This document shows, piece by piece, positions 21,576 to 30,722 of a stretch of DNA of 35,626 nucleotides. Below the pieces are notes generated by a model that made no database searches, was not told the origin of the DNA, and saw only the letters and a list, made by a program, of their open reading frames with translations. This DNA is from Micromonospora endophytica (GTDB lineage Bacteria; Actinomycetota; Actinomycetes; Mycobacteriales; Micromonosporaceae). Where the stretch lies: the NCBI RefSeq assembly GCF_003236305.1, contig NZ_POTX01000034.1, positions 1-35,626 of the forward strand, given 5' to 3'. Positions within the stretch are counted from its first letter, which is position 1, and the number at the start of each line of letters is the position of its first letter. Both the position numbers and the translations under genes were made by a program.

Positions 21576-22777
21576 CAGGCCACCGGCATCCGGGCCAGAC
21601 CCCGGACGATGATCCCACTCTTCCAGGTCAGCTCCGACTCGGGCACGGCGATCCGCAGCCCGGGCAGCCGCGCGACGAGCGTGCCGATGCCGACCTGCAG
21701 CTCCATCCGGGCAAGCTGGGCACCCAGGCAGTGATGCACGCCGTGCCCGAACCCGATGTGCGGGTTGGTCTCCCGGCCGAGATCGAGTCGATCCGGGTCG
21801 GTGAAGACTGTCTCGTCCCGGTTCGCCGAGGAGAGCGAGCCGATCACCGGCTCTCCCGCCCGCACCAGCACCCCACCGACCTCGATGTCCTCGGTGGCGT
21901 ACCTGGCGAACGAGGAGGCCACCCCGAGCGGGACGAACCGCATCAGCTCCTCGATCGCGGTCGGCAACAGCTCCGGCTCGGCCCGTAGCCGCGCCAACTC
22001 GTCGGGGTGGGTGAGCAGGACGTACGCGAAATTGGGCAGCTGGGTGACGGTGGTCTCGTGGCCGGCGGCGAGCAGCCCGGCGGCAAGCTGCACGATCTCC
22101 TGCTCGGTGAACCGGTCCTGCTGCTCGTCGCGGGCCTGGACCATCGCGCAGAGCAGGTCGTCGGTGGGCTCGCGGCGCCGCTGCTCGACCAGCTCGCCGA
22201 TGTAGCCGTGCAGGTTGTCGAGGTACTCCTGGATCCGCTCGGGGGTCAGCGAGGTGGTCGAGACGATCGCCTCCGACCAGACGTGGAACAGGTGCCGGTC
22301 GGCGAACGGCACCCCGAGCAGCTCGCAGATCACCTGGATCGGCAACGGGGTGGCGAAGTGCTCGACCAGGTCGACCGGCGGACCGGCCGCCACCATGGCG
22401 TCGATCAGCTCGTCGGCGATCTGCCGGGCCCGGGGCCGGAGCTGCTCGACCCGGCGGGCGGTGAACGCCTTGGCGACCAGCCGCCGCAGCCGGGTGTGCT
22501 CCGGCGGGTCCATCGACAGGATGCCGTCCCCGATCTGCCGTGGGGTGAGCCGCGGCTCGTCCCGGCCGACGCTCGCCGCCCGGCTGAACCTCGCGTCACC
22601 GAGGACGGTCCGCACGTCGGCGTAGCGGGTGGCGAGCCACGCCTGCTCGCCGAAGGGCAGCTGCACCCGGGTGAGGGGCTCCTCGCGCCGCAGCTGCGCG
22701 TAGTGCGGGTCGAGTTGGAGCCGGTCGGGGGCGCTGAACGGGTACGACCGGGCGGCGGTCCTGGCGACGTCTGTCAT
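21572..22777 (-). CDS. Cytochrome P450
   Basis: This 401-residue soluble bacterial P450 starts at ATG 22777. All landmark motifs are present: PPEHTRLRRLVAKAFT (helix C, residues 91-106), the oxygen-binding helix I LLAAGHETT (235-243), the K-helix ELMR (E277-R280), and the heme-binding loop GFGHGVHHCLGAQLAR with axial cysteine C350. The sequence style (AEDLV-type N-terminus, PIQVICELLGVP) is that of CYP105/CYP107-like enzymes that tailor secondary metabolites or xenobiotics; the exact subfamily and substrate cannot be fixed. It is coupled to its ferredoxin and follows an LLM oxidoreductase and a SARP regulator on the same strand, which suggests joint control. Confidence 0.95.
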   Translation of the reverse strand: MTDVARTAARSYPFSAPDRLQLDPHYAQLRREEPLTRVQLPFGEQAWLATRYADVRTVLGDARFSRAASVGRDEPRLTPRQIGDGILSMDPPEHTRLRRLVAKAFTARRVEQLRPRARQIADELIDAMVAAGPPVDLVEHFATPLPIQVICELLGVPFADRHLFHVWSEAIVSTTSLTPERIQEYLDNLHGYIGELVEQRRREPTDDLLCAMVQARDEQQDRFTEQEIVQLAAGLLAAGHETTVTQLPNFAYVLLTHPDELARLRAEPELLPTAIEELMRFVPLGVASSFARYATEDIEVGGVLVRAGEPVIGSLSSANRDETVFTDPDRLDLGRETNPHIGFGHGVHHCLGAQLARMELQVGIGTLVARLPGLRIAVPESELTWKSGIIVRGLARMPVAW

Positions 22778-22866
22778 TGACCATTCCCCCAGCGAAGAAC
22801 CCGCGACGACCTAAAGTGACGTTCCGATCGCCGATCGTAGTGGAGGGCATTGATCGATGCCAGTGG

Positions 22867-23829
22867 TCAGCTTGCGTCCGGTTGCCTCAGGGCCCAGGCC
22901 AGGCGGGTCAGGCTGTTCAGGCGATCGGTCTCGGCCGGGAGCAGGACGACGCTCGTGGCCCCGGCGGCGTGCCGGGCCGCGATCTGTGCCGCCACCTCGT
23001 CGGGAGTTCCGGCAAGCGACAGCTGTCGTACCCATTCGTCAGGCATCGTCGCCGCGAACTCCTCCGGGCTGGCCGACCCCCGGCGATGTTCCGCCAGGTC
23101 GGACGCGAAGGGCAGCAGGGCCAGATGCGGTGCCCAGTCCGGTTCACCGATCCACGCCAGGCCGGGGCGGACCAGATCGCGTGCTGCCCGTCCGTCCTCG
23201 CCGACGACCGCCGCGTCGTAGGTGATGACCTGCGGTGATGCCGCCGTCCCGAAGCGGGTGATCGAGTCCGCGACGTAGGGCGGCGCGGCCGGTTCGGCCA
23301 GCAGCAGTCCGTCGGAGACCTCTCCGGCCACGGCTATCGACTTCGGGCCGCGCACCCCGAGCACGACCGGCGGCACCGTCTGCGGTTTCTCGCTGAGCAC
23401 CACGCCTTCGACGTTGACGTACCGGCCCGCCGCCGGGCCCGGCTCGCCGCGCAGCAGGGTGCGTACGGCGATGGCGTACTCGCGCAGCCGGGTGAGTGGG
23501 CTGGCCGGCCACTCGCCGACCTGCCGCATCCAGTCCGGCATGCCGTGCCCGATGCCCACGATCAGCCGGCCGGGGAACAGCTGCGCGAGCGTCGCGATCT
23601 CCATGGCGGCGAACGCGGCGTTCCGCGCCCCGGCCGGCACGATCCCGATCCCCACCACGATCTGCGACGTGGCCGCCAGCACGGCACCCGCCTGGGCCAC
23701 ACCGCCCCGGAATCCCAGATCCTCCACCACCCACAGCTCGTCGAAACCGAACTGCTGTGCCCGCCGGGCGAACGTCAGCACCTCGTCCGCGGGCAGGTCC
23801 CGTGGCAGCATCACTCCGACACGCGCCAT
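22867..23829 (-). CDS. LLM-class (luciferase-like) F420/flavin-dependent oxidoreductase
   Basis: ATG 23829 has AGGAGG eight bases upstream, giving 320 residues, normal for the family. It starts MARVGVMLPRDLPADEVLTF, followed by GFDELWVVEDLGFRGGVAQAGAVLAATSQIVVGIGIVPAGARNAAFAAMEIATLAQLFPGRLIVGIGHGMPDWM. This is the TIM-barrel bacterial luciferase/F420-dependent pattern (xGIGHG...W). PPVVLGVRGPKSIAVAGEVSDGLLLAE and the C-terminal AGTPDEVAAQIAARHAAGATSVVLLP are also typical. Such enzymes use F420H2 or reduced FMN to reduce or oxygenate organic substrates. It lies between the SARP gene and the P450 pair and may act on the same substrate, which is inference. Confidence 0.9.
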   Translation of the reverse strand: MARVGVMLPRDLPADEVLTFARRAQQFGFDELWVVEDLGFRGGVAQAGAVLAATSQIVVGIGIVPAGARNAAFAAMEIATLAQLFPGRLIVGIGHGMPDWMRQVGEWPASPLTRLREYAIAVRTLLRGEPGPAAGRYVNVEGVVLSEKPQTVPPVVLGVRGPKSIAVAGEVSDGLLLAEPAAPPYVADSITRFGTAASPQVITYDAAVVGEDGRAARDLVRPGLAWIGEPDWAPHLALLPFASDLAEHRRGSASPEEFAATMPDEWVRQLSLAGTPDEVAAQIAARHAAGATSVVLLPAETDRLNSLTRLAWALRQPDAS

Positions 23830-23883
23830 GACCCGATCCTCCTGTGCGGGGTCGTCGATGGTGACCGCGGGCTCGGACCGTGG

Positions 23884-23967
23884 TCAGCGGTTGAGGTAGG
23901 CGGCCAGACCGCCGAGCTCCTCGACTGCCCGCCCGAACCCTACGGGTTCCCCCGGCGCACCGGCCAT
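23884..23967 (-). CDS. Possible 27-residue small ORF between the SARP and LLM genes
   Basis: ATG 23967 lies ten bases after the SARP stop and encodes MAGAPGEPVGFGRAVEELGG followed by LAAYLNR, then TGA. It fits the space between two same-strand genes and has coding-like composition, but there is no good ribosome site. It could be a translated short peptide, the tail of a deleted gene, or chance. Confidence 0.25.
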   Translation of the reverse strand: MAGAPGEPVGFGRAVEELGGLAAYLNR

Positions 23968-23977
23968 CGCACCAAAG

Positions 23978-25822
23978 CTAGTTGAGCGTGAGGGCACCTT
24001 CCGGGGCGGCGTGCTGTGCCAGCGCCCGGTCCCAGGCGTACTGGCGGAGCAGGCCGTGAAAGGTGAACCGGTCCTTGCCGCACTCCTCGATCAGGTGCGC
24101 GCCGGCGAGCCGGTCGAGCAGCGGGTACGCCTCGGTGAGACAGATGTCGGCGAGCACGGCCGCGGCGGCGGCCGAGAAGTCACCGTCGGGCAGCAGGCTC
24201 AGCAGCCGGAACAACCGCTGGGCGGCGGGCGACACGGTGGCGTACGACCGGTCCAGGGCGACCTGGACGGCGGTCTCCTCGTCGTCGTCGGCGGTGAGCG
24301 CCGCGAGCCGGTTCCCGGCCCGCAACCCGGTGAGCAGGTCGGCGATCCGGCGGTACGGCCGCTGCGTCAGGTTCGCCACCGCGATCCGCAGGGCGAGTGG
24401 CAGGTGGGCGCAGAGCTCCGCCAACTCGGCCGCCGCCTGCGGTTCGTCCCGCACCCGGCGCTGGCCGAGCAGCCGGGTCAGCAGCGTCTCGGCCTCGTCC
24501 GGGGTGAGGATGTCCAGGGCGATGCGGTGGGCGCCGTCGCGGGCGGCCAGACCGGCGAGCCGATCCCTACTGGTGATCAGCACCAGGCAGCCGGGACTGC
24601 CCGGCAGCAGCGGTCGCACCTGTTCGGCCGAGCGGGCGTTGTCGAGCACCACGAGCATCCGCCGGCCGGCCAGCAGCGACCGGTACGCGCTGGCCGCCTC
24701 CTCGCCGTCCGTCGGCACCCGTTCCGGCCGTACGCCGAGCGAACGCAACAGCACACCCAGCGCCTCGGCCGGGCGTACCGGTGGCGTCGGTGCGTAGCCG
24801 CGTAGGTTGAGGTAGAGCTGTCCGTCCGGGAAGCGGCCGGCCGCCCGGTGTGCCCAGTGCACCGCGAGCGCGGTCTTGCCCACCCCGGCCGTACCGGAGA
24901 TCACCACCGGGGTCGCCGGCTGGGCGTCGTCGGACAGCAACGTGTCCAGTTCCTCGATCGCGGACCGCCGGCCGGTGAACCCGGCGACGTCCGCCGGCAG
25001 CTCACGCGGCACCGCGGCGGCCCGCACGGTCACCGGCGGGAGGGCACCCGCTGGCGGCACCAGTGACGGCCCGTCGTCGCCCCGGACCAACGACTCGTGC
25101 AGGGTGCGTAATCGCTCGCCGGGGGCCACGCCGATCTGCTCGTCGAGCAGCTGACGGACCCGGTGGTAGGCGTGCAGTGCCTCGGTCTGCCGGCCGGACC
25201 GATGCAGCGCCAGCATGAGCAGGGCGTGCAACCCTTCCTGGTACGGATGCGCGCCGGTCAGGTTCGTCAACTCCGGCACCAGTTCCCGGTGCCGCCCCAG
25301 GTCGAGGTCGAGCTGGACGCGCCGCTCCAGGGTGTTCAGCCGGCGCTCCTCCAAGTGCACGGCGGCGGCCTGCAACAACGGCGTGCTGAGCCCGTCCAGT
25401 GCCGATCCGCGCCAGAGGCTCAGGGCGCTGCTCAACGCCCGGCTCGCCTCGACCAGGCTGCCCGCGCCTTCGAGCGCGTCGGCCCGGGCGATCTCCTGGT
25501 CGAAGCGATTCAGGTCGAACTCCCAGTCACCGAGCAGGAGCAGGTATCCCGAGCCCTTGGTGGCGATCAGGGTGCCGTCCGGTTGCGCGCCCCGGAGCAA
25601 CCGGCGCAGGCTGCCCACCCGGTTCTGTACCTGGATCCGCGCGCTGCCCGGAGGGTCGTCCCCCCAGGCGGCACCGACCAGCCGACCGATCGACACCACC
25701 CGGCCGGCGTCGAGCAACAGGGCGGCCAGGATGCACTCGCTTCGAGTGCCGCCGAGCGCCAGGATGTCATCCCCGGCGCGAACCTCCACCGGCCCGAGCA
25801 GCCGGAAGCCATGTGGCGTCAC
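23978..25822 (-). CDS. SARP-type pathway regulator with BTAD and NB-ARC ATPase domains
   Basis: GTG 25822 follows GGGGGTGA; the protein has 614 residues. The N-terminal winged helix of the OmpR type (residues 1-97; FRLLGPVEVRAGDDILALGG, VQNRVGSLRRLLRG, LIATKGSGYLL) is followed by the BTAD domain (about 100-250; RFDQEIARADALEGAG, LERRVQLDLDLGRHRELVPEL, LMLALHRSGRQTEALHAYHRVRQLL). An NB-ARC/AP-ATPase module with Walker A GTAGVGKT (310-317), MLVVLDNARSAEQVRPLLPG and LITSRDRL comes next. Large SARPs such as AfsR also carry a C-terminal TPR domain; here the protein ends soon after the NB-ARC winged helix. SARPs activate antibiotic and other secondary-metabolite genes. The LLM-P450-ferredoxin genes downstream are the obvious targets. 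Confidence 0.92.
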   Translation of the reverse strand: MTPHGFRLLGPVEVRAGDDILALGGTRSECILAALLLDAGRVVSIGRLVGAAWGDDPPGSARIQVQNRVGSLRRLLRGAQPDGTLIATKGSGYLLLLGDWEFDLNRFDQEIARADALEGAGSLVEASRALSSALSLWRGSALDGLSTPLLQAAAVHLEERRLNTLERRVQLDLDLGRHRELVPELTNLTGAHPYQEGLHALLMLALHRSGRQTEALHAYHRVRQLLDEQIGVAPGERLRTLHESLVRGDDGPSLVPPAGALPPVTVRAAAVPRELPADVAGFTGRRSAIEELDTLLSDDAQPATPVVISGTAGVGKTALAVHWAHRAAGRFPDGQLYLNLRGYAPTPPVRPAEALGVLLRSLGVRPERVPTDGEEAASAYRSLLAGRRMLVVLDNARSAEQVRPLLPGSPGCLVLITSRDRLAGLAARDGAHRIALDILTPDEAETLLTRLLGQRRVRDEPQAAAELAELCAHLPLALRIAVANLTQRPYRRIADLLTGLRAGNRLAALTADDDEETAVQVALDRSYATVSPAAQRLFRLLSLLPDGDFSAAAAAVLADICLTEAYPLLDRLAGAHLIEECGKDRFTFHGLLRQYAWDRALAQHAAPEGALTLN

Positions 25823-25858
25823 GTTTCACCCCCGTGCCGAAACGCCAGTTACAAGCGG

Positions 25859-25873
25859 CGGGAGTTCCTCCCG
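25859..25873. promoter_or_regulatory. 15-bp palindrome in the SARP upstream region
   Basis: CGGGAGTTCCTCCCG, a perfect 6-3-6 inverted repeat 36 bases upstream of the SARP start. It could be an operator, a leader hairpin, or a terminator for the small membrane gene read toward it. Confidence 0.4.
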
Positions 25874-25929
25874 ACCACATTTCCTCAGCTGTTGTTTCTA
25901 CCCACCTTCGCCACGTCAGACAAGGGAGA

Positions 25930-26193
25930 TCAACCTCTTTTGATCGCAGTCGGCACACCGTGATAGGCCATCAGAATCAGCCGGGCCAGGGCCACCAGCA
26001 GGCCCGGACCGAACACCATCAGCCACAGTGGTCGTGGGCCGTCGATTGTGGTGATCAGCACCACCGAGGTGATCACGTGGACGGTGAGCACCGGCAACCG
26101 CAGCCGTGCCGACCGCAGCGGCAACGAGGCCACCACGATCGACACGACGGCGATCACGGCGAGGATCAGAAAGATGATCCAGTAGCCGAACAC
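25930..26193 (-). CDS. Small three-segment membrane protein
   Basis: The 87-residue protein starts at GTG 26193, with AGGA six bases upstream and ten bases after the stop of the giant secreted protein gene, so it is probably co-transcribed. Hydrophobic segments are MFGYWIIFLILAVIAVVSIV, LPVLTVHVITSVVLITTI and LWLMVFGPGLLVALARLILM. The C-terminus is positively charged (YHGVPTAIKRG). The family is unknown. It could assist the upstream secreted protein or simply be a conserved small membrane protein. Confidence 0.7.
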   Translation of the reverse strand: MFGYWIIFLILAVIAVVSIVVASLPLRSARLRLPVLTVHVITSVVLITTIDGPRPLWLMVFGPGLLVALARLILMAYHGVPTAIKRG

Positions 26194-26202
26194 TCGTCGA
26201 TC

Positions 26203-29200
26203 CTAACTACTGTGCGCCGGGTCTCCGACGAGGTTGTGGTCCACGCAGAAGTTGGCGCTGCTCGGGTTGTAACCCGCAGGCTGCGGCGGGAGGAGGGAGA
26301 GCCCCGACATGTTCCACGGGTTGCCGGAACGGTCCGTCAGCGGAAGGCACCAGCCGAACGGATTCGCCCAGAACGGAACTGTTTCGCCAGGGTCCGGCGC
26401 GTTGCTGAACGACTGGAAGTCGCCCCGCAGCACCGGCTGGTTGCTCGTGGAGTTGCCGCCGGTGATCGTCATGGACTGACCGTTACGGTAGAGATACTGG
26501 TCCGGCATCCAACTGGCCCGCAGGATGGGAATGTTGCTGTTCGCCCGGATCGTGCCGTCCGCGCAGGCTCTGAAGTTCAGTTCCTGCCAGATCGGTGGCG
26601 CGATCACGAACGGACTCGCGCTCAGGCCGGCAAAGAAGCCGTCGTTGAAGAACATGTGGTAGACGTCCTCCACGAGCGGCCGGATCAACTCCGCCGCGCC
26701 CAGCCGGTCCAGGTAGTCCCGCATCTCCTCCGCTGGACCGTCCTCACCGAGCATCGGCCGGTAACCGACGGATCCCCCGGAGGTGAACAGCGCCCTGACA
26801 CACGTCGCGTTTGTGGTCGACGGGTTGCCGTTGGCGTCCACCGCGACCGCGGCCTTGCCGGCGTAGGCGTAGGCACGGCCGGGCAGGACCCCTCCGTTCG
26901 TCAGCGGATTGACATTTGTCGATACGCCGTTGTGGGCGTTCAGGTCTTTGGTCTGATAACTCAGGTCGGGCCGCCGGATCCCGTAACCCGTCTCGATCGC
27001 GACGAACAGGTCGGTGACGAACTTGGGTAGGTGGGTGTGGCCGGTACGGTGTTCGTACTCCGTGTACTCACTGCCCGCCACGATCTTTCCGGCGCTGTCC
27101 ACCACGAACGAGACGGTGGCCTTGGTCCGGCCCTTGTGCCGGTTGTCGTCGTCGAAGAATGCCGGCCGGGCGCTGCTTGTCGGACGATCCGTGTACGGCT
27201 GGGCGAACCCGATCCAGCGAGCGATGCTCTTGCCGGCCGGATGGTTGACCGGGTCGGTGCCCGCAGCCAGCACCTCCGACCGCCAGTTGGAGGCGTAGGT
27301 GCGCACGCTCGCCGGATGGCACCAGCCCCCCGCGCCGGGGGCGCAGTTGGGCAGATCGAGGATGGTCTTGGTCTCGTCCAGCGCCCAGTTGTACAGCTTC
27401 TCCCGGCTGGCAAGCGGGCCGCCGAGCCACGAGCTGGGTGGCTGGGTGTCGATGTTCTGGTTCTCGTCGAAGACCGCGACCGCCTCGATCGACTCCTCAC
27501 GGAAGGTGCCGGTGATCGGCACGAAGGCCATCGCGTCGAAGGCCACGTCCTGCGTGCCGTTACCGTCGGGCGTCACCGAACTCAGCGTTACCTCGGGAAC
27601 CCCGTTGAACATGAAGGCACCGAGTGACACCCACCGGTTCCCGTTGCCCGGCTGGCGGACCACCCGGGTCCGATCCCCTCGCGCCGTCTTGATCACGTAC
27701 TTCGCGAACTTGGTGTGCGCCCCGTGGTCCGGCAGGGCCACGTAGACGGCCATCGGCCCGTTGCGCGACGCGTTGAGTTTCCAGGTCGCGTTGACCTCAA
27801 GTTTCCCTCCCTCGTCGGCCGCGGTTCTGGTGTGGGTGAACCAGAAGTGCCCACCGAAACCGCCACCGATCTGATGGGTGTCGATCTTGCCGGGGTACTG
27901 CCCCGCCGAGTCCGCCTTGTAGCTGAACCGGAAGGTGCCGGCGTTCGTCCAGGGCCGTCCGCAGCCGGGCCGAACCGACGGCGTGCCGTCCGGCACGTCG
28001 TCCACGATCTGGGCGTTGCTCGGCAGGCCGTCGAGGGTGCAGCGCGGCGCGTAGGCGGTGCCGTCCTCCTGGTACACGTAGCCCGGGTCGAACCGCAGCA
28101 ACTCGTTGCCACAGCTGTAGCTACAGTCCGTCTTCCAGGTGCTCGCCTTGTTGTACCAGCACTTCAGGTCGTACTTCCCGGCGGCGCTCTTGTGGGCGCA
28201 GGGCCCGGCCGGCGCGCCGATCACCTCCGGGTCGTTCGGCAGGTACGACTTGCCGGGCTCGCAGTTGTTCGTCGCGTCGCAGAACTGCGTCACCGGCGGC
28301 TTGACCCGGGACCGGTTGATCGGCGCGGTCATTGTGTCCCCGTTCCACCAGGCCGCCCGGTAGCCGGCGACCAGGGTGCCCGGGCTCTCCAGCACCTCGA
28401 CCGGGTGTCCGGCCCAGCCCATCACCTTTTCCGGGTACGGCCAGTCCTGCGGATGCGCCGCGTCCTGGTAGGTGACGTCCAGGAACGCCGTCCGGTTCGC
28501 CGGGTACGTGGGGTTGACCGGGTTGTTGGCCCAGCCGACGCCCCACGCGCCGTTGTTCGCCGCAGCCTCCGACGCCGGGTAGAACCCGGAGTTGTACGCC
28601 CACACCGCGTAGAACCAGTTCTCGATCTTCGACACGTCGCCGTTGTTGATGGTCAGCCCGGCGCCCCGGGTCTGGTTCCACTTGTCCTGAAGGATCCGTA
28701 GGCCCGCGGCCACGTTGGCGGCGAAGTCCAGCGCCACCGCCCGCTGCTGGTCGTACGGCAGTGCCGTTTCCCCGGGTTTGGTCCGGCCGGCCAGCCGCAT
28801 GCCGTCGGTCACCTGCGTGACGCCGTACCCGCAGTCGGCGTCGGACCACTTGATGGTCCAGTCGTCGGCCGGGGTGCTGTTGTAGATGTCCACGCCGAAG
28901 TAGTTGCCGATCAGCGGGTTCGCGGTCACGCCGGGCACGGCGAACCGGGCCGCCTGCCACAGGTTCGACTCCTGCGCCGCAATGCCGAGCATGATCTGTG
29001 CCGGCACGTAGCCGCCGCCGTTGAGGGTCCGGGGCGGGAACATCCCCTGCGGGGTGTACGCCGGCATGCCCAGGTTCTTCCAGTTCGCCGGACGGTTCAC
29101 CGTGAGCACGTTCCGCACGGCCTGGTCGACCGCCCACTCCACCTGCCGGGGCTTGGGCTGCATCGCCTGGTTACGGGGGTCGTTACGGGGCACCGAGCAG

Positions 29201-30504
29201 TAGCGGTCGGCGAAGTCGGCCGGGTCGTTCGGGTCACCTGCGGCGATCCGGGCGCCCTCCTTCGCCGCGCCGACGCCGAGCGCCGGGCTGGCGGCCATCC
29301 CCGCGTTCGGCCCCTGCCCGCCCTGGATCCCCTCCGCCGGTTCGGCGGCGAAGACCAGCGGCTGCCCGGACCCGACGGCCTCGGCCGCGATGGCGAGCGG
29401 TTGCTCGGCGGCCACCCCCTGCTCCGGTCGGGCCGGGTCCGGCCGGGCCGCCGGCCCCACCGAGCTGACCGCGAGCCGACCGTGCGTGGAGATCCGGCTG
29501 CCCTTCGGCACCGCGAGCACCGACACGCTGCCCAGGCCGGTGCCGCGTTCCTGCGCGGCACCGGTGACCTGCACCCGGCCCCCACGGCCGGAGGTCACGT
29601 CGAACTCGGTCAGACCACCGGTGGCGAGCGTGCTGACCGTGCCGCGCGCCGACTGGACGCCCTGCTTCGCCGCGACGGGCACGCTGGTCCGGCGGACCGC
29701 AGCCCGGTCCCGGCCGACCTGCTCCAGATAGACCACGCCACCGTCGGCGTCGGCGGCGAGCTTGAACGGCACCCCGGCGGCCGGGGCGAGCACCCGCCGG
29801 GTGCCGTCGGACGCCACCCGGACCAGCGCGCCGTTGTCGGCGGCGACGATCCCCTGGGCGGTCGGCACCGCCGCGCCGAGTTGGCCGGGCACCACGATCC
29901 GCTCCCGCAGCGCCCGGGCCGCCGTGTCCACCCGGACCAGCCGGGTCCGCCCCTTCTCCCCGTCGAGCTGGGTGAGCAGGGCCTGTTCACCCAGGCCACA
30001 GCCCGGGTTGTAGTAGGCGAGCGAGGTCTGGATGGGCAGCTTCGTCACCGCGCCGCTGCGCATGTCGACGGTGGCGGTGAACCCACCCCGCTCGAACAGG
30101 TCGGTCTTGTTGGTGAAGGTCCGCGGTGCGTAGACCACCACGAGGGTACGACCCGAGCCGGTGAGGCAGGCGTTGCCGATCCACCGGTCGGCCTCGAATC
30201 CAGGCTCCGCCAGGCTGGCCAACGTGTGCCAGCGGTACCCGTCCGCCACGTCCGCGATCAGGATGTGGAACCCGACCGAGTCACCCGTGGTGACCCACGC
30301 CCGGTCCGGGGACGACTCCCAGTCGGCGCCGAGCACCGCGGTCCGCTCCTGCTCCGGTACGGCCACGGCCGGCGCGGGTGGCCCGCCCGGCGGGGCTTGT
30401 CGTTCCGGCTCCGGGGCGGCCTGAGCCACGCCCGACGTTGACGTCGCCAGCAGCACCGCTGCCAGGAGCACACCGGTGCTGGTGCGCCATCGTTCCCTGT
30501 TCAC
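26203..30504 (-). CDS. Giant secreted protein with lysozyme-like and golvesin-like domains, 1433 residues
   Basis: It starts at GTG 30504 with GGAAGGAAA upstream. The signal peptide is at 1-30 (cut near AQAAPEP). Residues 55-345 form a beta-propeller-like region (DRAWVTTGDSVGFHILIADV, GRTLVVVYAPRTF, GVVYLEQVGRDRAAV). Residues about 440-700 include PAQIMLGIAAQESNLWQAAR (putative catalytic E512), DCGYGVTQVTDGMR and FYAVWAYNSGFYPA, the pattern of transglycosylase SLT/lysozyme folds. A cysteine-rich stretch is at 740-850. A golvesin C-terminal-like domain is at about 855-1000 (FRFSYKADSAGQYPG, HFWFTHTR, GNRWVSLGAFMF, VAFDAMAFVP). A long C-terminal region carries no motif that I recognise. It is probably exported and cell-wall acting. 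Similar proteins in actinobacteria are annotated as golvesin-like or NocE-like. Its role is unknown. Confidence 0.85.
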   Translation of the reverse strand: MNRERWRTSTGVLLAAVLLATSTSGVAQAAPEPERQAPPGGPPAPAVAVPEQERTAVLGADWESSPDRAWVTTGDSVGFHILIADVADGYRWHTLASLAEPGFEADRWIGNACLTGSGRTLVVVYAPRTFTNKTDLFERGGFTATVDMRSGAVTKLPIQTSLAYYNPGCGLGEQALLTQLDGEKGRTRLVRVDTAARALRERIVVPGQLGAAVPTAQGIVAADNGALVRVASDGTRRVLAPAAGVPFKLAADADGGVVYLEQVGRDRAAVRRTSVPVAAKQGVQSARGTVSTLATGGLTEFDVTSGRGGRVQVTGAAQERGTGLGSVSVLAVPKGSRISTHGRLAVSSVGPAARPDPARPEQGVAAEQPLAIAAEAVGSGQPLVFAAEPAEGIQGGQGPNAGMAASPALGVGAAKEGARIAAGDPNDPADFADRYCSVPRNDPRNQAMQPKPRQVEWAVDQAVRNVLTVNRPANWKNLGMPAYTPQGMFPPRTLNGGGYVPAQIMLGIAAQESNLWQAARFAVPGVTANPLIGNYFGVDIYNSTPADDWTIKWSDADCGYGVTQVTDGMRLAGRTKPGETALPYDQQRAVALDFAANVAAGLRILQDKWNQTRGAGLTINNGDVSKIENWFYAVWAYNSGFYPASEAAANNGAWGVGWANNPVNPTYPANRTAFLDVTYQDAAHPQDWPYPEKVMGWAGHPVEVLESPGTLVAGYRAAWWNGDTMTAPINRSRVKPPVTQFCDATNNCEPGKSYLPNDPEVIGAPAGPCAHKSAAGKYDLKCWYNKASTWKTDCSYSCGNELLRFDPGYVYQEDGTAYAPRCTLDGLPSNAQIVDDVPDGTPSVRPGCGRPWTNAGTFRFSYKADSAGQYPGKIDTHQIGGGFGGHFWFTHTRTAADEGGKLEVNATWKLNASRNGPMAVYVALPDHGAHTKFAKYVIKTARGDRTRVVRQPGNGNRWVSLGAFMFNGVPEVTLSSVTPDGNGTQDVAFDAMAFVPITGTFREESIEAVAVFDENQNIDTQPPSSWLGGPLASREKLYNWALDETKTILDLPNCAPGAGGWCHPASVRTYASNWRSEVLAAGTDPVNHPAGKSIARWIGFAQPYTDRPTSSARPAFFDDDNRHKGRTKATVSFVVDSAGKIVAGSEYTEYEHRTGHTHLPKFVTDLFVAIETGYGIRRPDLSYQTKDLNAHNGVSTNVNPLTNGGVLPGRAYAYAGKAAVAVDANGNPSTTNATCVRALFTSGGSVGYRPMLGEDGPAEEMRDYLDRLGAAELIRPLVEDVYHMFFNDGFFAGLSASPFVIAPPIWQELNFRACADGTIRANSNIPILRASWMPDQYLYRNGQSMTITGGNSTSNQPVLRGDFQSFSNAPDPGETVPFWANPFGWCLPLTDRSGNPWNMSGLSLLPPQPAGYNPSSANFCVDHNLVGDPAHSS

Positions 30505-30722
30505 CCTTGGGGGTTTCCTTCCCGGAGATCTGAAGTGCCTGCTGAACGCAGCCTCACGTGGGCAACCATCGATTCGTCACCGATCGATCACAGGGCGGTC
30601 GCGGTGGGTGTCGGCGGCGCGCTGTCGGATTCCGCCGAGGTACGCGCCCTCGCCGCCGTCCGGCCACCCACGCCGCCGGGCGAGCTGAGCAGACCCACCA
30701 GATCGGGAGGAAATCCCCGCTC
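30505..30722. other. Intergenic region between the APH-family gene and the giant secreted protein gene
   Basis: 218 bases, both neighbours on the minus strand. It should hold the promoter of the secreted protein and the end of the kinase transcript. GGTGGGTGTCGGCGGCG and CGCCGCCGTCCGGCCACCC can pair imperfectly, a possible terminator. Nothing else is recognised. Confidence 0.3.

Noticed and set aside
25399-27030. A 543-codon plus-strand frame opposite the SARP gene and the giant secreted protein
   Set aside because: Composition is that of an antisense shadow in high-GC DNA; both minus-strand genes have complete domains.
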